A stretch of 64,000 nt of DNA, from contig NZ_LJAL01000013.1 of the NCBI RefSeq assembly GCF_001419985.1, forward strand, positions 1 through 64,000, written 5' to 3'. Source of the stretch: Loktanella sp. 5RATIMAR09. Lineage in GTDB: Bacteria; Pseudomonadota; Alphaproteobacteria; Rhodobacterales; Rhodobacteraceae. Position 1 is the stretch's first letter; every line of letters begins with the position of its first letter. Of this stretch, positions 43,798 to 53,562 are shown piece after piece. The position numbers and the translations under genes are program-made. Below the pieces are notes generated by a model. The model saw only the letters and a program-made list of their open reading frames with translations. It was not told the origin of the DNA and made no database searches.

Positions 43798-44859
43798 TTA
43801 TGACGCCAGTTGAAAATTGGACGCTTCGTACCACTTGGCCATCACCGGCAAGGCGATCGGATTGATCTTGCCAGCCATACCTGCGGCCCCGAAACGTTCG
43901 AAACGATCACGACATACCGCCGACATCGCGTCCACCCCGGGCGCAAGGTATTTGCGCGGATCAAATTCGCCGGGTCTTTCGGCGAAGACCTTTCGTATCG
44001 CACCCGTCAGCGCCATGCGCAGGTCTGTGTCGATGTTCACCTTGCGCACACCGTACTTAATCCCACGCACGATTTCCTCAACAGGCACGCCCCAGGTTGG
44101 CGCGATTTCACCGCCGTAGGTGTTGATGATATCCTGTAGCTCTTGCGGAACAGAGGACGATCCGTGCATGACCAGATGCGTGTCAGGGATACGGGCGTGA
44201 ATATCTTTCAGCGCATCCATCGCCAGTATCTCTCCGTCAGGTTTGCGCGAAAACTTATAGGCCCCGTGTGAAGTGCCAATCGCAACTGCCAAGGCGTCAA
44301 CCTGTGTCAGGCGCACAAAAGCCTCGGCTTCTTCGGGGTCAGTGACCAGTGACGCACGATCAAGTTCCCCTTCGAAACCGTGGCCGTCCTCGACCTCGCC
44401 TTTGCCGGTCTCAAGCGAGCCCAGATGCCCTAGTTCGCCTTCAACCGAGACCCCGACAAGATGCGCCATCTCTGTTACTTTCGCGGTGACGGCCACGTTG
44501 TAGGCAAAATCCGCTGGTGTTTTCCCGTCGCTTTGCAAAGAGCCATCCATCATGACCGACGAAAAGCCATTTGTAATCGCGGACATACAGGTCGCAGGTG
44601 AATTTCCATGATCTTGATGCATGCACACAGGGATATTCGGATAAAGCGCGATCGCGGCGCGGATCAAGTGCGACAGGACAATATCGTTGGCAAACGCGCG
44701 TGCGCCACGGCTTGCCTGCATGATGACGGGGCTGTCTGTGGCGTCAGCGGCGGACATGATGGCCAACATCTGTTCCATGTTGTTCACGTTAAAGGCCGGC
44801 AGCGCGTAGGAATGCTCGGCGGCGTGATCAAGAAGCTGGCGAAGCGAGACGAGAGCCAT
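43798..44859 (-). CDS. fba: class II fructose-1,6-bisphosphate aldolase (Calvin-cycle type)
   Basis: 353 residues from ATG 44859 ([20 protein letters not shown]) with AAAGGATG upstream; longer readings lie in fbp. Zinc-ligand motifs HQDHG (about 85) and the later [16 protein letters not shown] and DTDLRMA complete the active site. This is the CbbA subtype. It reversibly joins DHAP and glyceraldehyde 3-phosphate. In this operon it follows fbp by 16 bases and precedes the Fe-ADH, so it would take DHAP made from glycerol by GlpK/GlpD into fructose 1,6-bisphosphate. Confidence 0.93.
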   Translation of the reverse strand: MALVSLRQLLDHAAEHSYALPAFNVNNMEQMLAIMSAADATDSPVIMQASRGARAFANDIVLSHLIRAAIALYPNIPVCMHQDHGNSPATCMSAITNGFSSVMMDGSLQSDGKTPADFAYNVAVTAKVTEMAHLVGVSVEGELGHLGSLETGKGEVEDGHGFEGELDRASLVTDPEEAEAFVRLTQVDALAVAIGTSHGAYKFSRKPDGEILAMDALKDIHARIPDTHLVMHGSSSVPQELQDIINTYGGEIAPTWGVPVEEIVRGIKYGVRKVNIDTDLRMALTGAIRKVFAERPGEFDPRKYLAPGVDAMSAVCRDRFERFGAAGMAGKINPIALPVMAKWYEASNFQLAS

Positions 44860-44875
44860 AGAGGCATCCTTTCGG

Positions 44876-45856
44876 TTATTGAGATTCTGCCTTGTGGTAG
44901 CGCACCAACCGGTCAACTTCGGACTTTGACCCCATGATAACAGGCACCCGCTGATGCGGTCCGGTAGGTTGCAGATCCAAAATCGGCTCATTGCCCGTTG
45001 TCGCCACGCCACCGGCATTTTCAATAATCATTGCCATCGGGTTTGCTTCGTACATCAGGCGAAGTTTGCCACCCGCAGCGCGGTTTTCACTGTCGGCGGG
45101 GTATAGAAAGACGCCGCCCCGCGTCAGAATACGGTGGATGTCCGCCACCATCGACGCGGTCCAGCGCATATTGAACGCGCGCTCGCGGATGCCCTCTTCG
45201 CCCGCGACGCATTCATCGACATAACGGCGCACGGGCTGGTCCCAGTAGCGGTAGCGCGACGTATTGATTGCGAACTCTGATGTCTCGTGCGGCACGGTCA
45301 TGTCGGGGTGCGTCAACCGGAAGTCACCCGTTCCACGCTCATTGGTGAAGCCTGAAACCTCTGAACCGGTTGTCAGCACAAACGTCGTTGATGGCCCGTA
45401 AAGTGCATAGCCTGCGCAGACCTGTTTGCGCCCAGACAGAAGGACGTTGCGGTCTGCGTCGGATTGCACCTGCATGATCGCAAAAATCGACCCGACCGAA
45501 AGGTTCACGTCCAGATTTGACGACCCGTCCAACGGATCAAAGTACAGCAGATAATCACCGGCCTGAGGCTCTTTGAGCCAAGTCACTTCTTCGACCTCTT
45601 CGGACACAAGTGCCGCAAGGCGCGGGCTGTTCGCACAAATCCTCTCGAATTCATCATTGGCCAGAATATCGAGGGTTTTCTGTGTCTCACCCTGCACATT
45701 CTTTGCATCGGCAGACCCAAGGTTTCCATCAAAGGCCCCGTTGCGGATCTTGTTAGCGACCACGCGGCAGGCGCTTGCGATATCTTCAAGCAAGAAGATC
45801 AGGTTCGGGTCCAGCGCGCTTTCGGTCAGATGGCGGCGAAGTGTTTTTTCAGTCAT
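44876..45856 (-). CDS. fbp: class I fructose-1,6-bisphosphatase
   Basis: 326 residues. Metal-binding motif [13 protein letters not shown] (about 106-118), VSEEVEEV upstream, and [20 protein letters not shown] near the C-terminus, all diagnostic for class I FBPase. It removes the C1 phosphate of fructose 1,6-bisphosphate for gluconeogenesis. It is 9 bases after glpK and 16 before fba. Placing FBPase and aldolase in the glycerol operon links glycerol use to hexose synthesis. Confidence 0.95.
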   Translation of the reverse strand: MTEKTLRRHLTESALDPNLIFLLEDIASACRVVANKIRNGAFDGNLGSADAKNVQGETQKTLDILANDEFERICANSPRLAALVSEEVEEVTWLKEPQAGDYLLYFDPLDGSSNLDVNLSVGSIFAIMQVQSDADRNVLLSGRKQVCAGYALYGPSTTFVLTTGSEVSGFTNERGTGDFRLTHPDMTVPHETSEFAINTSRYRYWDQPVRRYVDECVAGEEGIRERAFNMRWTASMVADIHRILTRGGVFLYPADSENRAAGGKLRLMYEANPMAMIIENAGGVATTGNEPILDLQPTGPHQRVPVIMGSKSEVDRLVRYHKAESQ

Positions 45857-45865
45857 GGGTCTCTT

Positions 45866-47353
45866 TCAAAAGCTCATCGTGGCGTGGACGGCTTTTTTCC
45901 AGACCGCGTATTTGGCGTTGCGCTGAGCGTTATCCATTTGCGGCTGGAACTGCGTTTCGCGTGCCCAGGATGCCGCAAATTCCTGCTGATTTGGGTAAAT
46001 ACCCGCATGCATCCCCGCAAGCCACGCAACACCAAGCGCTGTGGTTTCATGAACCTTGGGCCGGTCCACCGGTGCCGCGATAATATCTGATAGAAATTGC
46101 ATCGCCCAATCGCTGGCCGACATGCCACCATCAACGCGCAAGATTGGCTGCACGCCAGTTGATTGCCAGTCCGACGACATCGCCTCCAACAGGTCTCGCG
46201 TTTGATAGCCCACGCTTTCAAGTGCTGCCTTGGCCATTTCGGCAGGTCCCGTTCCGCGCGTCAGACCGTAGACCGCCCCACGACAATCGGGGTTCCAATA
46301 GGGCGCGCCCAACCCCACGAAGGCAGGAACAAGGATCACCTCTTGATGCGGGTCTGCTTTCTCGGCCAAGGCTTGGGTCTCAGCCGCGCTCGTGATGATC
46401 TGCAAACCATCACGCAACCATTGCACGACGGCACCCGCCACAAAGATCGACCCTTCCAAAGCGTAGGTTGGTTTACCATCCAGCTGGAACGCAATCGTTG
46501 TCAGCAATCTGTTTTTCGACGCAACGGGTGTGTCACCGGTGTTGAGCAGTGCAAAGCACCCCGTGCCATAAGTTGATTTCAGCATACCCGGTTCAAAACA
46601 GGCCTGCCCGATAGTGGCGGCCTGCTGGTCGCCTGCGACCCCGTGGATCGGTATGCGGCACCCAAAGAGGTCCTGCTGTGTTTCACCAAAATCAGCGGCG
46701 CAGTCTCTTACATCGGGCAGCATTTGCATCGGGATGTCGAAAATCTCGCAGACTGTTTTGCTCCACCTGCCCTTGCGAATATCGTAAAGCGATGTGCGCG
46801 CCGCATTGGTCGCATCTGTGGCGTGTATCGCCCCGCCGGTCAGTTTCCAGATCAGAAAGCTGTCCACCGTCCCGAATAAAAGCGCGCCTTTTTTGGCGCG
46901 TGCGCGCGCGCGCGGTACGTTGTCCAGAAGCCACTTGACCTTGGTGCCAGAAAAATACGGATCCAGCAAAAGACCGGTGCGGTCCGTAATCATCGCCTCA
47001 TGTCCAGCGGCACGCAATGCGCTACATATCTGTGACGTGCGGCGGTCCTGCCAGACGATGGCGTTATGAATTGGCTGTCCGGTTGTCTTATCCCAGACCA
47101 CAACAGTTTCACGCTGATTGGTGATACCGATGCCTGCGATCTCGGACGGGTTGATCCCGGATCGCGCGATGGCGGTCCGGCAGGTTCCGATCGTCGTCGT
47201 CCAGAGGTCTTCGGGATCATGCTCGACCCAGCCTGATTGCGGGAAATGCTGGGTGAATTCTTCATGTGCGCTGGCAACGACGCCCATTTTGGCATCAAAA
47301 ACAATTGCGCGGGTCGACGTCGTGCCCTGATCGATTGCAAGAATATAGGTCAT
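45866..47353 (-). CDS. glpK: glycerol kinase
   Basis: 495 residues from ATG 47353 ([20 protein letters not shown]); an earlier ATG would add four residues. FGGY family: phosphate-binding [10 protein letters not shown], the glycerol/ATP region [27 protein letters not shown] and [20 protein letters not shown], with the C-terminal domain [19 protein letters not shown]. Makes sn-glycerol 3-phosphate from glycerol in the cytoplasm. Lies between the importer's binding protein and fbp. Undamaged. Confidence 0.96.
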   Translation of the reverse strand: MTYILAIDQGTTSTRAIVFDAKMGVVASAHEEFTQHFPQSGWVEHDPEDLWTTTIGTCRTAIARSGINPSEIAGIGITNQRETVVVWDKTTGQPIHNAIVWQDRRTSQICSALRAAGHEAMITDRTGLLLDPYFSGTKVKWLLDNVPRARARAKKGALLFGTVDSFLIWKLTGGAIHATDATNAARTSLYDIRKGRWSKTVCEIFDIPMQMLPDVRDCAADFGETQQDLFGCRIPIHGVAGDQQAATIGQACFEPGMLKSTYGTGCFALLNTGDTPVASKNRLLTTIAFQLDGKPTYALEGSIFVAGAVVQWLRDGLQIITSAAETQALAEKADPHQEVILVPAFVGLGAPYWNPDCRGAVYGLTRGTGPAEMAKAALESVGYQTRDLLEAMSSDWQSTGVQPILRVDGGMSASDWAMQFLSDIIAAPVDRPKVHETTALGVAWLAGMHAGIYPNQQEFAASWARETQFQPQMDNAQRNAKYAVWKKAVHATMSF

Positions 47354-47472
47354 GCGCGTCCCCAAGGTTCGTTAGGCTGCAAGAAGGGCTACCGCCACGA
47401 CAGTTGGCCGCTGATCAAAACCAGACGCCCGACGCCCAGCCCAGTTTTTAGATGGTTTTTGTACTCGGTGGG

Positions 47473-47500
47473 ATCTGGGGCCAGAAAACTGGCCCCAGAT
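47473..47500 (-). promoter_or_regulatory. perfect 12-bp stem-loop between glpV and glpK
   Basis: ATCTGGGGCCAG pairs with CTGGCCCCAGAT over a 4-base loop, starting 7 bases after the glpV stop. There is no terminal U-run, so it is more likely a 3'-end protector or attenuator that keeps the binding-protein message more abundant than glpK and the downstream genes. Confidence 0.7.
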
Positions 47501-47507
47501 TGGAAGT

Positions 47508-49229
47508 TTACTGCCAGGATTTGATCAGTTCGTCGTAAGGAACTGTCACCGGCGTTTCTTCTTCATTCGCAAGCATCGGCTTTGGCGAACCAGGCTGTTC
47601 AAGCCAGTAGGATGGATCGCGCTCTTCGTTCATCACAGGACCAAGATCGCCCTGCACCCCAGCACGCTCAAGACGGATCAGCACCGCTTCTTGATCTGCA
47701 CAAAGTGAATCCAGTGCTTCCTGAGGTGTCTTTGCACCGGACATGGCGTCGCCGATGTTCTGCCACCACAGCTGAGCGAGCTTTGGATAGTCAGGCACAT
47801 TGGTGCCGGTTGGCGACCACTGAACCCGAGCTGGCGAGCGGTAGAACTCGACCAGACCACCCAGACGTGGTGCACGCTCGGTGAAGCTGTCGTGCTGGAT
47901 TGTCGATTCACGAATGAATGTCAGACCCACGTGGCTTTTCTTCACATCCACAGTCAGGGAGGTGACGAACTGTGCATAGAGCCAAGCGGCCTGTGCACGA
48001 TCCACTGGGGTTGATTCCATCAATGTCCAGGAACCAGCGTCTTGATAGCCGATTTTGGTCCCTTCAACCCAATACGCACCATGCGGCGAAGGCGCCATAC
48101 GCCACTTTGGCGTGCCGTCTTCGTTCATCACTGGCAGATCGGGCTCTACCGATGCTGCGGTAAATGCGGTGTACCAGAACATCTGCTGTGCGACGTTGCC
48201 TTGGGCAGGAATTGGCCCTGCTTCAGAGAACGTCATACCAGCAGCAGCCGGTGGAGAGTATTTTTGCAGCCATTCGATGGCTTTGGTGACGGCATAGACA
48301 GCAGCCGGACCATTGGTGGCACCACCACGTGCAACGCAGGAACCAACGGGCTGGGAGTTTTCGTTCACACGAATACCCCATTCGTCAACCGGCAGGCCGT
48401 TCGGCTCACCGATGTCACCGACGCCAGCCATGGAAAGCCATGCATCAGTGTAACGCCAACCCAACGACGGGTCTTTCTTGCCGTAGTCCATGTTGCCAAA
48501 GACTTCGCCTTCAACGCCCAGACGCGACAAGTCACGACCGGTGAAGAATTCTGCGATATCCTCATAGGCAGTCCAGTTCACCGGAACACCCAGTTCATAG
48601 CCATATTCGGCCAAGAAGTCGGCTTTGTTCTGCTCGTCGTTGAACCAATCGTACCGGAACCAGTAAAGGTTCGCGAACTGCTGGTCGGGCAACTGATAAA
48701 GCTTGCCGTCTGGACCGGTCGTAAAGGACAGACCGATGAAGTCTTCCAGGTTCAGGTTCGGGTTTGTAACGGCAGCACCATCGCCAGCCATCCAGTCGGT
48801 CAGGTTTCGCGCCTGCTGATAGCGCCAGTGCGTGCCGATCAGGTCAGAGTCGTTGATATAGGCATCATAGATGTTTTCGCCTGACTGCATCTGCGTTTGC
48901 AGCTTTTCAACAACGTCGCCTTCACCGATCAGGTCATGTGTGACCTCAATGCCGGTGATGGCCGTAAACGCTGGAGCCAAAACCGAAGCTTCGTACTCAT
49001 GCGTACCGATTGTTTCGGAGACCACGTTGATCGACATGCCAGCATAGGGTGCGGCTGCATCAATGAACCATTGCATCTCGGCTTCTTGATCCGCACGGCT
49101 GAGCGTCGACAGTTCCCCGATTTCAGCATCGAGAAATTCCTTTGCAGCTTCCATATCCGCGAACGCCGGTGCCGTGAGCATGCATGCTGCAAGGCCTAGC
49201 GCCGTTGTTCCTCTTAATCGCAAGTTCAT
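47508..49229 (-). CDS. glpV: glycerol ABC transporter substrate-binding protein
   Basis: 573 residues, signal peptide to about 24 (TAPAFAD). Large type-II binding-protein fold with family features: GTHEYEASVLAPAFTAITGI, DAYINDSDLIGTHWRYQQ, an aromatic-rich DQQFANLYWFRYDWFNDEQ segment and TKIGYQDAGSWTLMEST. Matches the GlpV protein of the rhizobial glycerol importer in size and place. It delivers glycerol to GlpPQ in the periplasm. A GGGAGGA ribosome binding site precedes the start, and the gene is flanked by hairpin-forming spacers, fitting high expression. Confidence 0.92.
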   Translation of the reverse strand: MNLRLRGTTALGLAACMLTAPAFADMEAAKEFLDAEIGELSTLSRADQEAEMQWFIDAAAPYAGMSINVVSETIGTHEYEASVLAPAFTAITGIEVTHDLIGEGDVVEKLQTQMQSGENIYDAYINDSDLIGTHWRYQQARNLTDWMAGDGAAVTNPNLNLEDFIGLSFTTGPDGKLYQLPDQQFANLYWFRYDWFNDEQNKADFLAEYGYELGVPVNWTAYEDIAEFFTGRDLSRLGVEGEVFGNMDYGKKDPSLGWRYTDAWLSMAGVGDIGEPNGLPVDEWGIRVNENSQPVGSCVARGGATNGPAAVYAVTKAIEWLQKYSPPAAAGMTFSEAGPIPAQGNVAQQMFWYTAFTAASVEPDLPVMNEDGTPKWRMAPSPHGAYWVEGTKIGYQDAGSWTLMESTPVDRAQAAWLYAQFVTSLTVDVKKSHVGLTFIRESTIQHDSFTERAPRLGGLVEFYRSPARVQWSPTGTNVPDYPKLAQLWWQNIGDAMSGAKTPQEALDSLCADQEAVLIRLERAGVQGDLGPVMNEERDPSYWLEQPGSPKPMLANEEETPVTVPYDELIKSWQ

Positions 49230-49300
49230 TCGTGTTCCTCCCTAAATAAGAACGTTAAAGTTGCCCGGCTCTTGCAGACCGGGTTCCCGTTCGCTTGTTT

Positions 49301-49573
49301 CTAGACCCAGCGGAAGACCGCTAAAGCGTAGAAAAAGCACACGACCAGTGCCCCCCACTGAGGCGCACTAAGCATCCCGATCCAAGCCAGATTGATAAAG
49401 GCCGAGCCCAGGAGCGTGATGAACAATCTGTCACCACGCGTCGTTTCGATCCCGAGGATGCCGTTGCGTGGCACCTCGGGGAATTTGATCGCAAGCACCG
49501 TAAAGGTGATCAATGTGATCGCGATAATTCCAAAGAAAACGGCGGTCGGCCAAGTCCATGCCATCCATTCCAT
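49301..49573 (-). CDS. glpU: small membrane protein of the glycerol importer (DUF2160)
   Basis: 90 residues from ATG 49573 (MEWMAWTWPTAVFFGIIAIT), GGGAGAG upstream. Two to three TM helices with the conserved middle FPEVPRNGILGIETTRGDRLF loop split across residues about 29-50. DUF2160 proteins accompany GlpPQ-type permeases and are called GlpU. Exact job unknown; likely a permease-stabilising subunit. 22 bases after glpQ, 71 before glpV. Confidence 0.88.
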   Translation of the reverse strand: MEWMAWTWPTAVFFGIIAITLITFTVLAIKFPEVPRNGILGIETTRGDRLFITLLGSAFINLAWIGMLSAPQWGALVVCFFYALAVFRWV

Positions 49574-49595
49574 TTTTTCTCTCCCGTTTCGTTTC

Positions 49596-50435
49596 TTACA
49601 CGCGGCCCAGGGCAAAACCCTTGGCGATGTAGTTGCGGACAAAATAGATGACCAAGGCACCAGGCACGATTGTCAGAACACCGGCCGCAGCCAGAACACC
49701 CCAATCAATGCCGGCGGCACCAACAGTTCGGGTCATGGTTGCCGCAATCGGCTTTGCATCCACACTGGTCAGTGTGCGGCTCAGCAACAGCTCGACCCAG
49801 CTGAACATGAACAAGAAGAACGCTGTCACCCCGATCCCGGACGCCACAAGCGGCGTGAAGATACGGATAAAGAACCGTGGGAAGGAATAGCCGTCGATAT
49901 AGGCTGTTTCGTCGATCTCTTTGGGCACACCACGCATGAACCCTTCAAGGATCCAGACCGCCAATGGCACGTTGAACAGGCAATGCGCCAAGGCCACTGC
50001 GATATGCGTATCAAACAGGCCGACCGAGCTATAAAGCTGGAAGAACGGCAGCGCGAAAACCGCAGGCGGGGCCATCCGGTTGGTCAGCAGCCAAAAGAAC
50101 AGATGCTTGTCACCCATAAAGCTGTAGCGGCTGAAGGCGTAGGCGGCGGGCAACGCCACGGCCAGCGAAATGACCACGTTCATCACCACATAGGCCATCG
50201 AGTTCAGATACCCCGTATACCATGACGCATCGGTCAGGATGGTGACATAGTTCTGAAAGGTCAGGTCCTGTGGCCACAGGCTAAAGCTGTTGAGGATTTC
50301 CGTATTGGTCTTCAAGCTCATGTTCAGCAGCCAGTAGATCGGCAGCAGCAGGAACAGCAGATACAGACCCATGACAACGGCACTGCCATTCACTCTTGGA
50401 AGGCCCATGAAGCGCTTGTTTGAAAGATCAGACAT
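49596..50435 (-). CDS. glpQ: glycerol ABC transporter permease GlpQ
   Basis: 279 residues, six TM helices, MalG type, with the EAA-loop VPKEIDETAYIDGYSFPRFF (about 177-196) that docks onto the ATPases. Overlaps glpP by 1 base. Forms the inner-membrane pore with GlpP. A similar protein is encoded at 57103. Confidence 0.92.
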   Translation of the reverse strand: MSDLSNKRFMGLPRVNGSAVVMGLYLLFLLLPIYWLLNMSLKTNTEILNSFSLWPQDLTFQNYVTILTDASWYTGYLNSMAYVVMNVVISLAVALPAAYAFSRYSFMGDKHLFFWLLTNRMAPPAVFALPFFQLYSSVGLFDTHIAVALAHCLFNVPLAVWILEGFMRGVPKEIDETAYIDGYSFPRFFIRIFTPLVASGIGVTAFFLFMFSWVELLLSRTLTSVDAKPIAATMTRTVGAAGIDWGVLAAAGVLTIVPGALVIYFVRNYIAKGFALGRV

Positions 50436-51307
50436 CAGTGGCCATCCCTTTTGTCGAGGTTTGTCATGACGGTGTAGAAGACATAAGAAATCAACAGGAT
50501 CACGAGGTAGTACATGATCGAGAACGCGGCAGCGGGGCCAAGGTCGAACTGTCCGAGTGCCATTTTGACAAGGTCGATTGACAGGAATGTCGTCGAATTG
50601 CCTGGTCCACCACCGGTCACGACGAATGGCTCGGTGTAGATCATGAAACTGTCCATGAACCGCAGAAGGATCGCAATCATCAGAACGCCCATGATTTTGG
50701 GGAGCTCAATGAAGCGAAACACTTTCCAACGGCTCGCCTGATCGATTTTCGCGGCCTGATAATACGCATCAGGGATTGATTGCAGACCCGCGTAGGCAAG
50801 CAATGCAACCAATGAGGTCCAGTGCCAGACATCCATGATAACCACGGTGATCCAAGCGGCATAAAAGTTTTGGGTGTAGTTGTAGTCGATCCCGAAAGAA
50901 TCGAGCGTATATCCCAGCAGGCCAATATCGACGCGTCCAAAGATTTGCCAAATGGTCCCGACCACGTTCCACGGAATAAGCAGCGGCAACGACATCAGGA
51001 TCAAACAGAACGAGGCCCAGAAGCCCCCTTTGGGCATGTTCAACGCCACAAACACGCCAAGCGGGATCTGGATGACAAGAATGATTGCAGAAAAGGCGAT
51101 CTGGCGGCCCAAGGCATCCCACATACGCTCGGAGGACATCAGATCCCTGAACCAATCAAGACCGGCCCAAAAGAACTGGTTGTTTCCGAATGTGTCCTGC
51201 ACCGAGTAATTCACCACCGTCATAAGCGGAATGACGGCAGAGAATGCGACAAGCACAAGCACGGGCAAAATCAGAAACCATGCCTTTTGATTGACGGTCT
51301 TATTCAT
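50435..51307 (-). CDS. glpP: glycerol ABC transporter permease GlpP
   Basis: 290 residues, six TM helices, MalF type, EAA-loop IPDAYYQAAKIDQASRWKVF (about 190-210). Begins 53 bases after glpT; the spacer shows only a GGAG-type ribosome binding site. A paralogous permease is encoded at 56225. Confidence 0.92.
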   Translation of the reverse strand: MNKTVNQKAWFLILPVLVLVAFSAVIPLMTVVNYSVQDTFGNNQFFWAGLDWFRDLMSSERMWDALGRQIAFSAIILVIQIPLGVFVALNMPKGGFWASFCLILMSLPLLIPWNVVGTIWQIFGRVDIGLLGYTLDSFGIDYNYTQNFYAAWITVVIMDVWHWTSLVALLAYAGLQSIPDAYYQAAKIDQASRWKVFRFIELPKIMGVLMIAILLRFMDSFMIYTEPFVVTGGGPGNSTTFLSIDLVKMALGQFDLGPAAAFSIMYYLVILLISYVFYTVMTNLDKRDGH

Positions 51308-51360
51308 GACGGGCTCCTTTTGCTGTAGGCGGCAGGATGTTGGCGGGAAAAGTGTTCATT

Positions 51361-52440
51361 TCAGGCCACCATCGGCGCAACGCGCCAGCTATCGGCGTAG
51401 ATGTTGACGCCAGCCGTATCGAAAACAATGCGGTTCATGTCGGGTGAAATATTTTCGCCTTCTGCGGTGATGACGTTGATCTCGGTTCCATGAAAATCCG
51501 CGCGCACAATCTTGTGGCGCCCGACATCCTCGACCCGCTTGATCGTGACGGGCAATCCTTCGTTCCCGTCACGCAGAGACGTAAATTCAGGCCGCACACC
51601 AATCTCGACCTTGCCACCGGGTGTCCCAAAGCTTTTGCCAAGCGAAATCTGTGTGCCCGCGACAACCGCAGTGTCGCCCTTCACCGTCGCATCAAGCACA
51701 TTCATGCCAGGTGATCCGATAAAATACCCCACAAAGGTATGTTCGGGACGTTCAAACAGCTCTTGTGGCGTGCCTATTTGCACAACACGGCCGTCATACA
51801 TCACCACCACCTTGTCCGCGAAGGTCAGCGCTTCGGTCTGGTCATGTGTGACATAGATCATCGTGTGGCCGAACTCGTGGTGAAGCGACTTTAGCTGCGT
51901 GCGCAATTCCCACTTCATATGCGGGTCAATCACTGTCAGCGGTTCGTCGAACAGCAGCGCATTGACATCCTCGCGCACCATCCCGCGCCCTAACGAAATC
52001 TTTTGCTTGGCATCGGCCGTCAGACCACGCGCCTTGCGACCCAAGGTATCTTCCATGCCGATCATCTGGGCAATCTGCTGCACGCGTTCTTTGATGTAGG
52101 CAGGATCTGCCCCGCGGTTACGCAGTGGAAAGGCAAGGTTATCGCGGACTGTCATCGTGTCGTAGACGACCGGAAACTGAAACACCTGCGCGATATTGCG
52201 CTGGGTTGTGGGCGCCATGGTCACGTCACGGTCATTGAACAGAATGCGACCCTGACTTGGGTGCAAAAGGCCCGAAATGATATTGAGCAGTGTGGACTTA
52301 CCACAGCCAGAGGACCCCAGCAGCGCGTAGGCTTCACCATCCGCCCAATCGTGGTTCAGCTCTTTGAGCGCGTAGTCATCTTCGCGCGTGGGATTTGGCA
52401 GATAGGAATGCGCCAGATTATCAAGGGTAATCTTTGCCAT
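51361..52440 (-). CDS. glpT: glycerol ABC transporter ATPase GlpT
   Basis: 359 residues. Walker A GSSGCGKST (about 41-49), Walker B ALLFDEPLTVIDPH and H-loop YVTHDQTEAL; C-terminal TOBE domain from about 240. The signature normally reading LSGGQ is LTADAKQ here, the known unusual form in this transporter family rather than damage. Works with GlpS as a heterodimer. Its unusual signature means one of the two ATP sites is degenerate. Confidence 0.92.
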   Translation of the reverse strand: MAKITLDNLAHSYLPNPTREDDYALKELNHDWADGEAYALLGSSGCGKSTLLNIISGLLHPSQGRILFNDRDVTMAPTTQRNIAQVFQFPVVYDTMTVRDNLAFPLRNRGADPAYIKERVQQIAQMIGMEDTLGRKARGLTADAKQKISLGRGMVREDVNALLFDEPLTVIDPHMKWELRTQLKSLHHEFGHTMIYVTHDQTEALTFADKVVVMYDGRVVQIGTPQELFERPEHTFVGYFIGSPGMNVLDATVKGDTAVVAGTQISLGKSFGTPGGKVEIGVRPEFTSLRDGNEGLPVTIKRVEDVGRHKIVRADFHGTEINVITAEGENISPDMNRIVFDTAGVNIYADSWRVAPMVA

Positions 52441-52452
52441 TGTCGTTCTCCC

Positions 52453-53541
52453 TCAAGCGGCCGTTGCGTAAGATGCAGCGGCAACGGACGTTCCGTCTTC
52501 TGCAAAGATGTAGATGTGTTTGGGATCGAGGTAGACCGTCAACGATGCGCCGATTTCGAGGTTCTTCACCCCGTGAACAAGGCCAACCCAGTTTTCGCCG
52601 TGATGGTCGAGATGCACGAAGGTTTCGGACCCTGTGATCTCTGTGACATTCAGCTTGCCGGTAAACGCCATCGCATCCGCAGCGTGGCTTTGCAGTTCGA
52701 GATGGTTGGGGCGGAAACCGGCAAGGTAATTACCATCGGAAAGCTGTGAAAATGCACCGGATGCCGCTGCTGCCTGCCCGTCACCGAATAGAATGCGATC
52801 GCCGGACTTGCGGACATTGAGAAAGTTCATCGGCGGGTCCGAAAAGACGCGGGCCGTGGTCGCATCGACGGGCCGTCTGTAAACGATTGGCGTGAGGTCG
52901 AACTGGGTCACTCTGCCTTCCCACATCGTTGCGGTATTGCCGCCCAGCAAAAGTGCTTCTTCCGGTTCGGTGGTGGCGTAGACGAAAATAGATCCTGCTT
53001 CCTCGAAAATCTTCGGGATCTCGGCGCGCAGTTCTTCACGCAATTTATAGTCAAGGTTGGCCAACGGTTCGTCCAACAACACAAGCCCGGCATCCTTTAC
53101 CAGCGCGCGCGCAAGGGCGCAGCGCTGCTGCTGGCCACCTGACAGCTCAAGCGGCTTGCGATCCAACATGCCCGACAATTTCATAAGGTCGGCGGCCTTC
53201 TTGACCGCTGCATCAATCTGGTCCGCCGTCTTGCCAAGCAACCGCATAGGGCTTGCGATATTGTCATAGACGGTCATGGACGGGTAGTTGATGAATTGCT
53301 GGTACACCATCGCCACGCCGCGATCCTGCACGCGCATACCGGTAACATCCTTGCCGTCCCAGATGATTTTGCCGGTTTGAGGCACATCAAGACCCGCCAT
53401 CAGACGCATCAGTGATGTCTTGCCCGACGACGTTGGCCCAAGCAGAACATTCATTGTTCCGGGCAACAGTTCCAGATCGGTCTGGTAGATATGTGTCTGG
53501 CCATTCACGACCTTGGACACGCCCTCTAGAACAAGTGACAT
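52453..53541 (-). CDS. glpS: glycerol ABC transporter ATPase GlpS
   Basis: 362 residues. Walker A GPTSSGKTS, canonical signature LSGGQQQRCALARAL, Walker B LVLLDEPLANLD, but the H-loop position reads YATTEPEEAL with Thr where His is expected (compare THDQTEAL in GlpT). So GlpS and GlpT each lack one standard ATPase motif and complement one another. C-terminal TOBE domain. 21 bases after glpD, 12 before glpT. Confidence 0.92.
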   Translation of the reverse strand: MSLVLEGVSKVVNGQTHIYQTDLELLPGTMNVLLGPTSSGKTSLMRLMAGLDVPQTGKIIWDGKDVTGMRVQDRGVAMVYQQFINYPSMTVYDNIASPMRLLGKTADQIDAAVKKAADLMKLSGMLDRKPLELSGGQQQRCALARALVKDAGLVLLDEPLANLDYKLREELRAEIPKIFEEAGSIFVYATTEPEEALLLGGNTATMWEGRVTQFDLTPIVYRRPVDATTARVFSDPPMNFLNVRKSGDRILFGDGQAAAASGAFSQLSDGNYLAGFRPNHLELQSHAADAMAFTGKLNVTEITGSETFVHLDHHGENWVGLVHGVKNLEIGASLTVYLDPKHIYIFAEDGTSVAAASYATAA

Positions 53542-53562
53542 TTTTCTCTCCCCTTGCGCAGT

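Noticed and set aside
51361-52440. GlpT judged defective because its LSGGQ motif reads LTADAKQ
   Set aside because: This variant is usual for this ATPase family and is complemented by the normal signature in GlpS.
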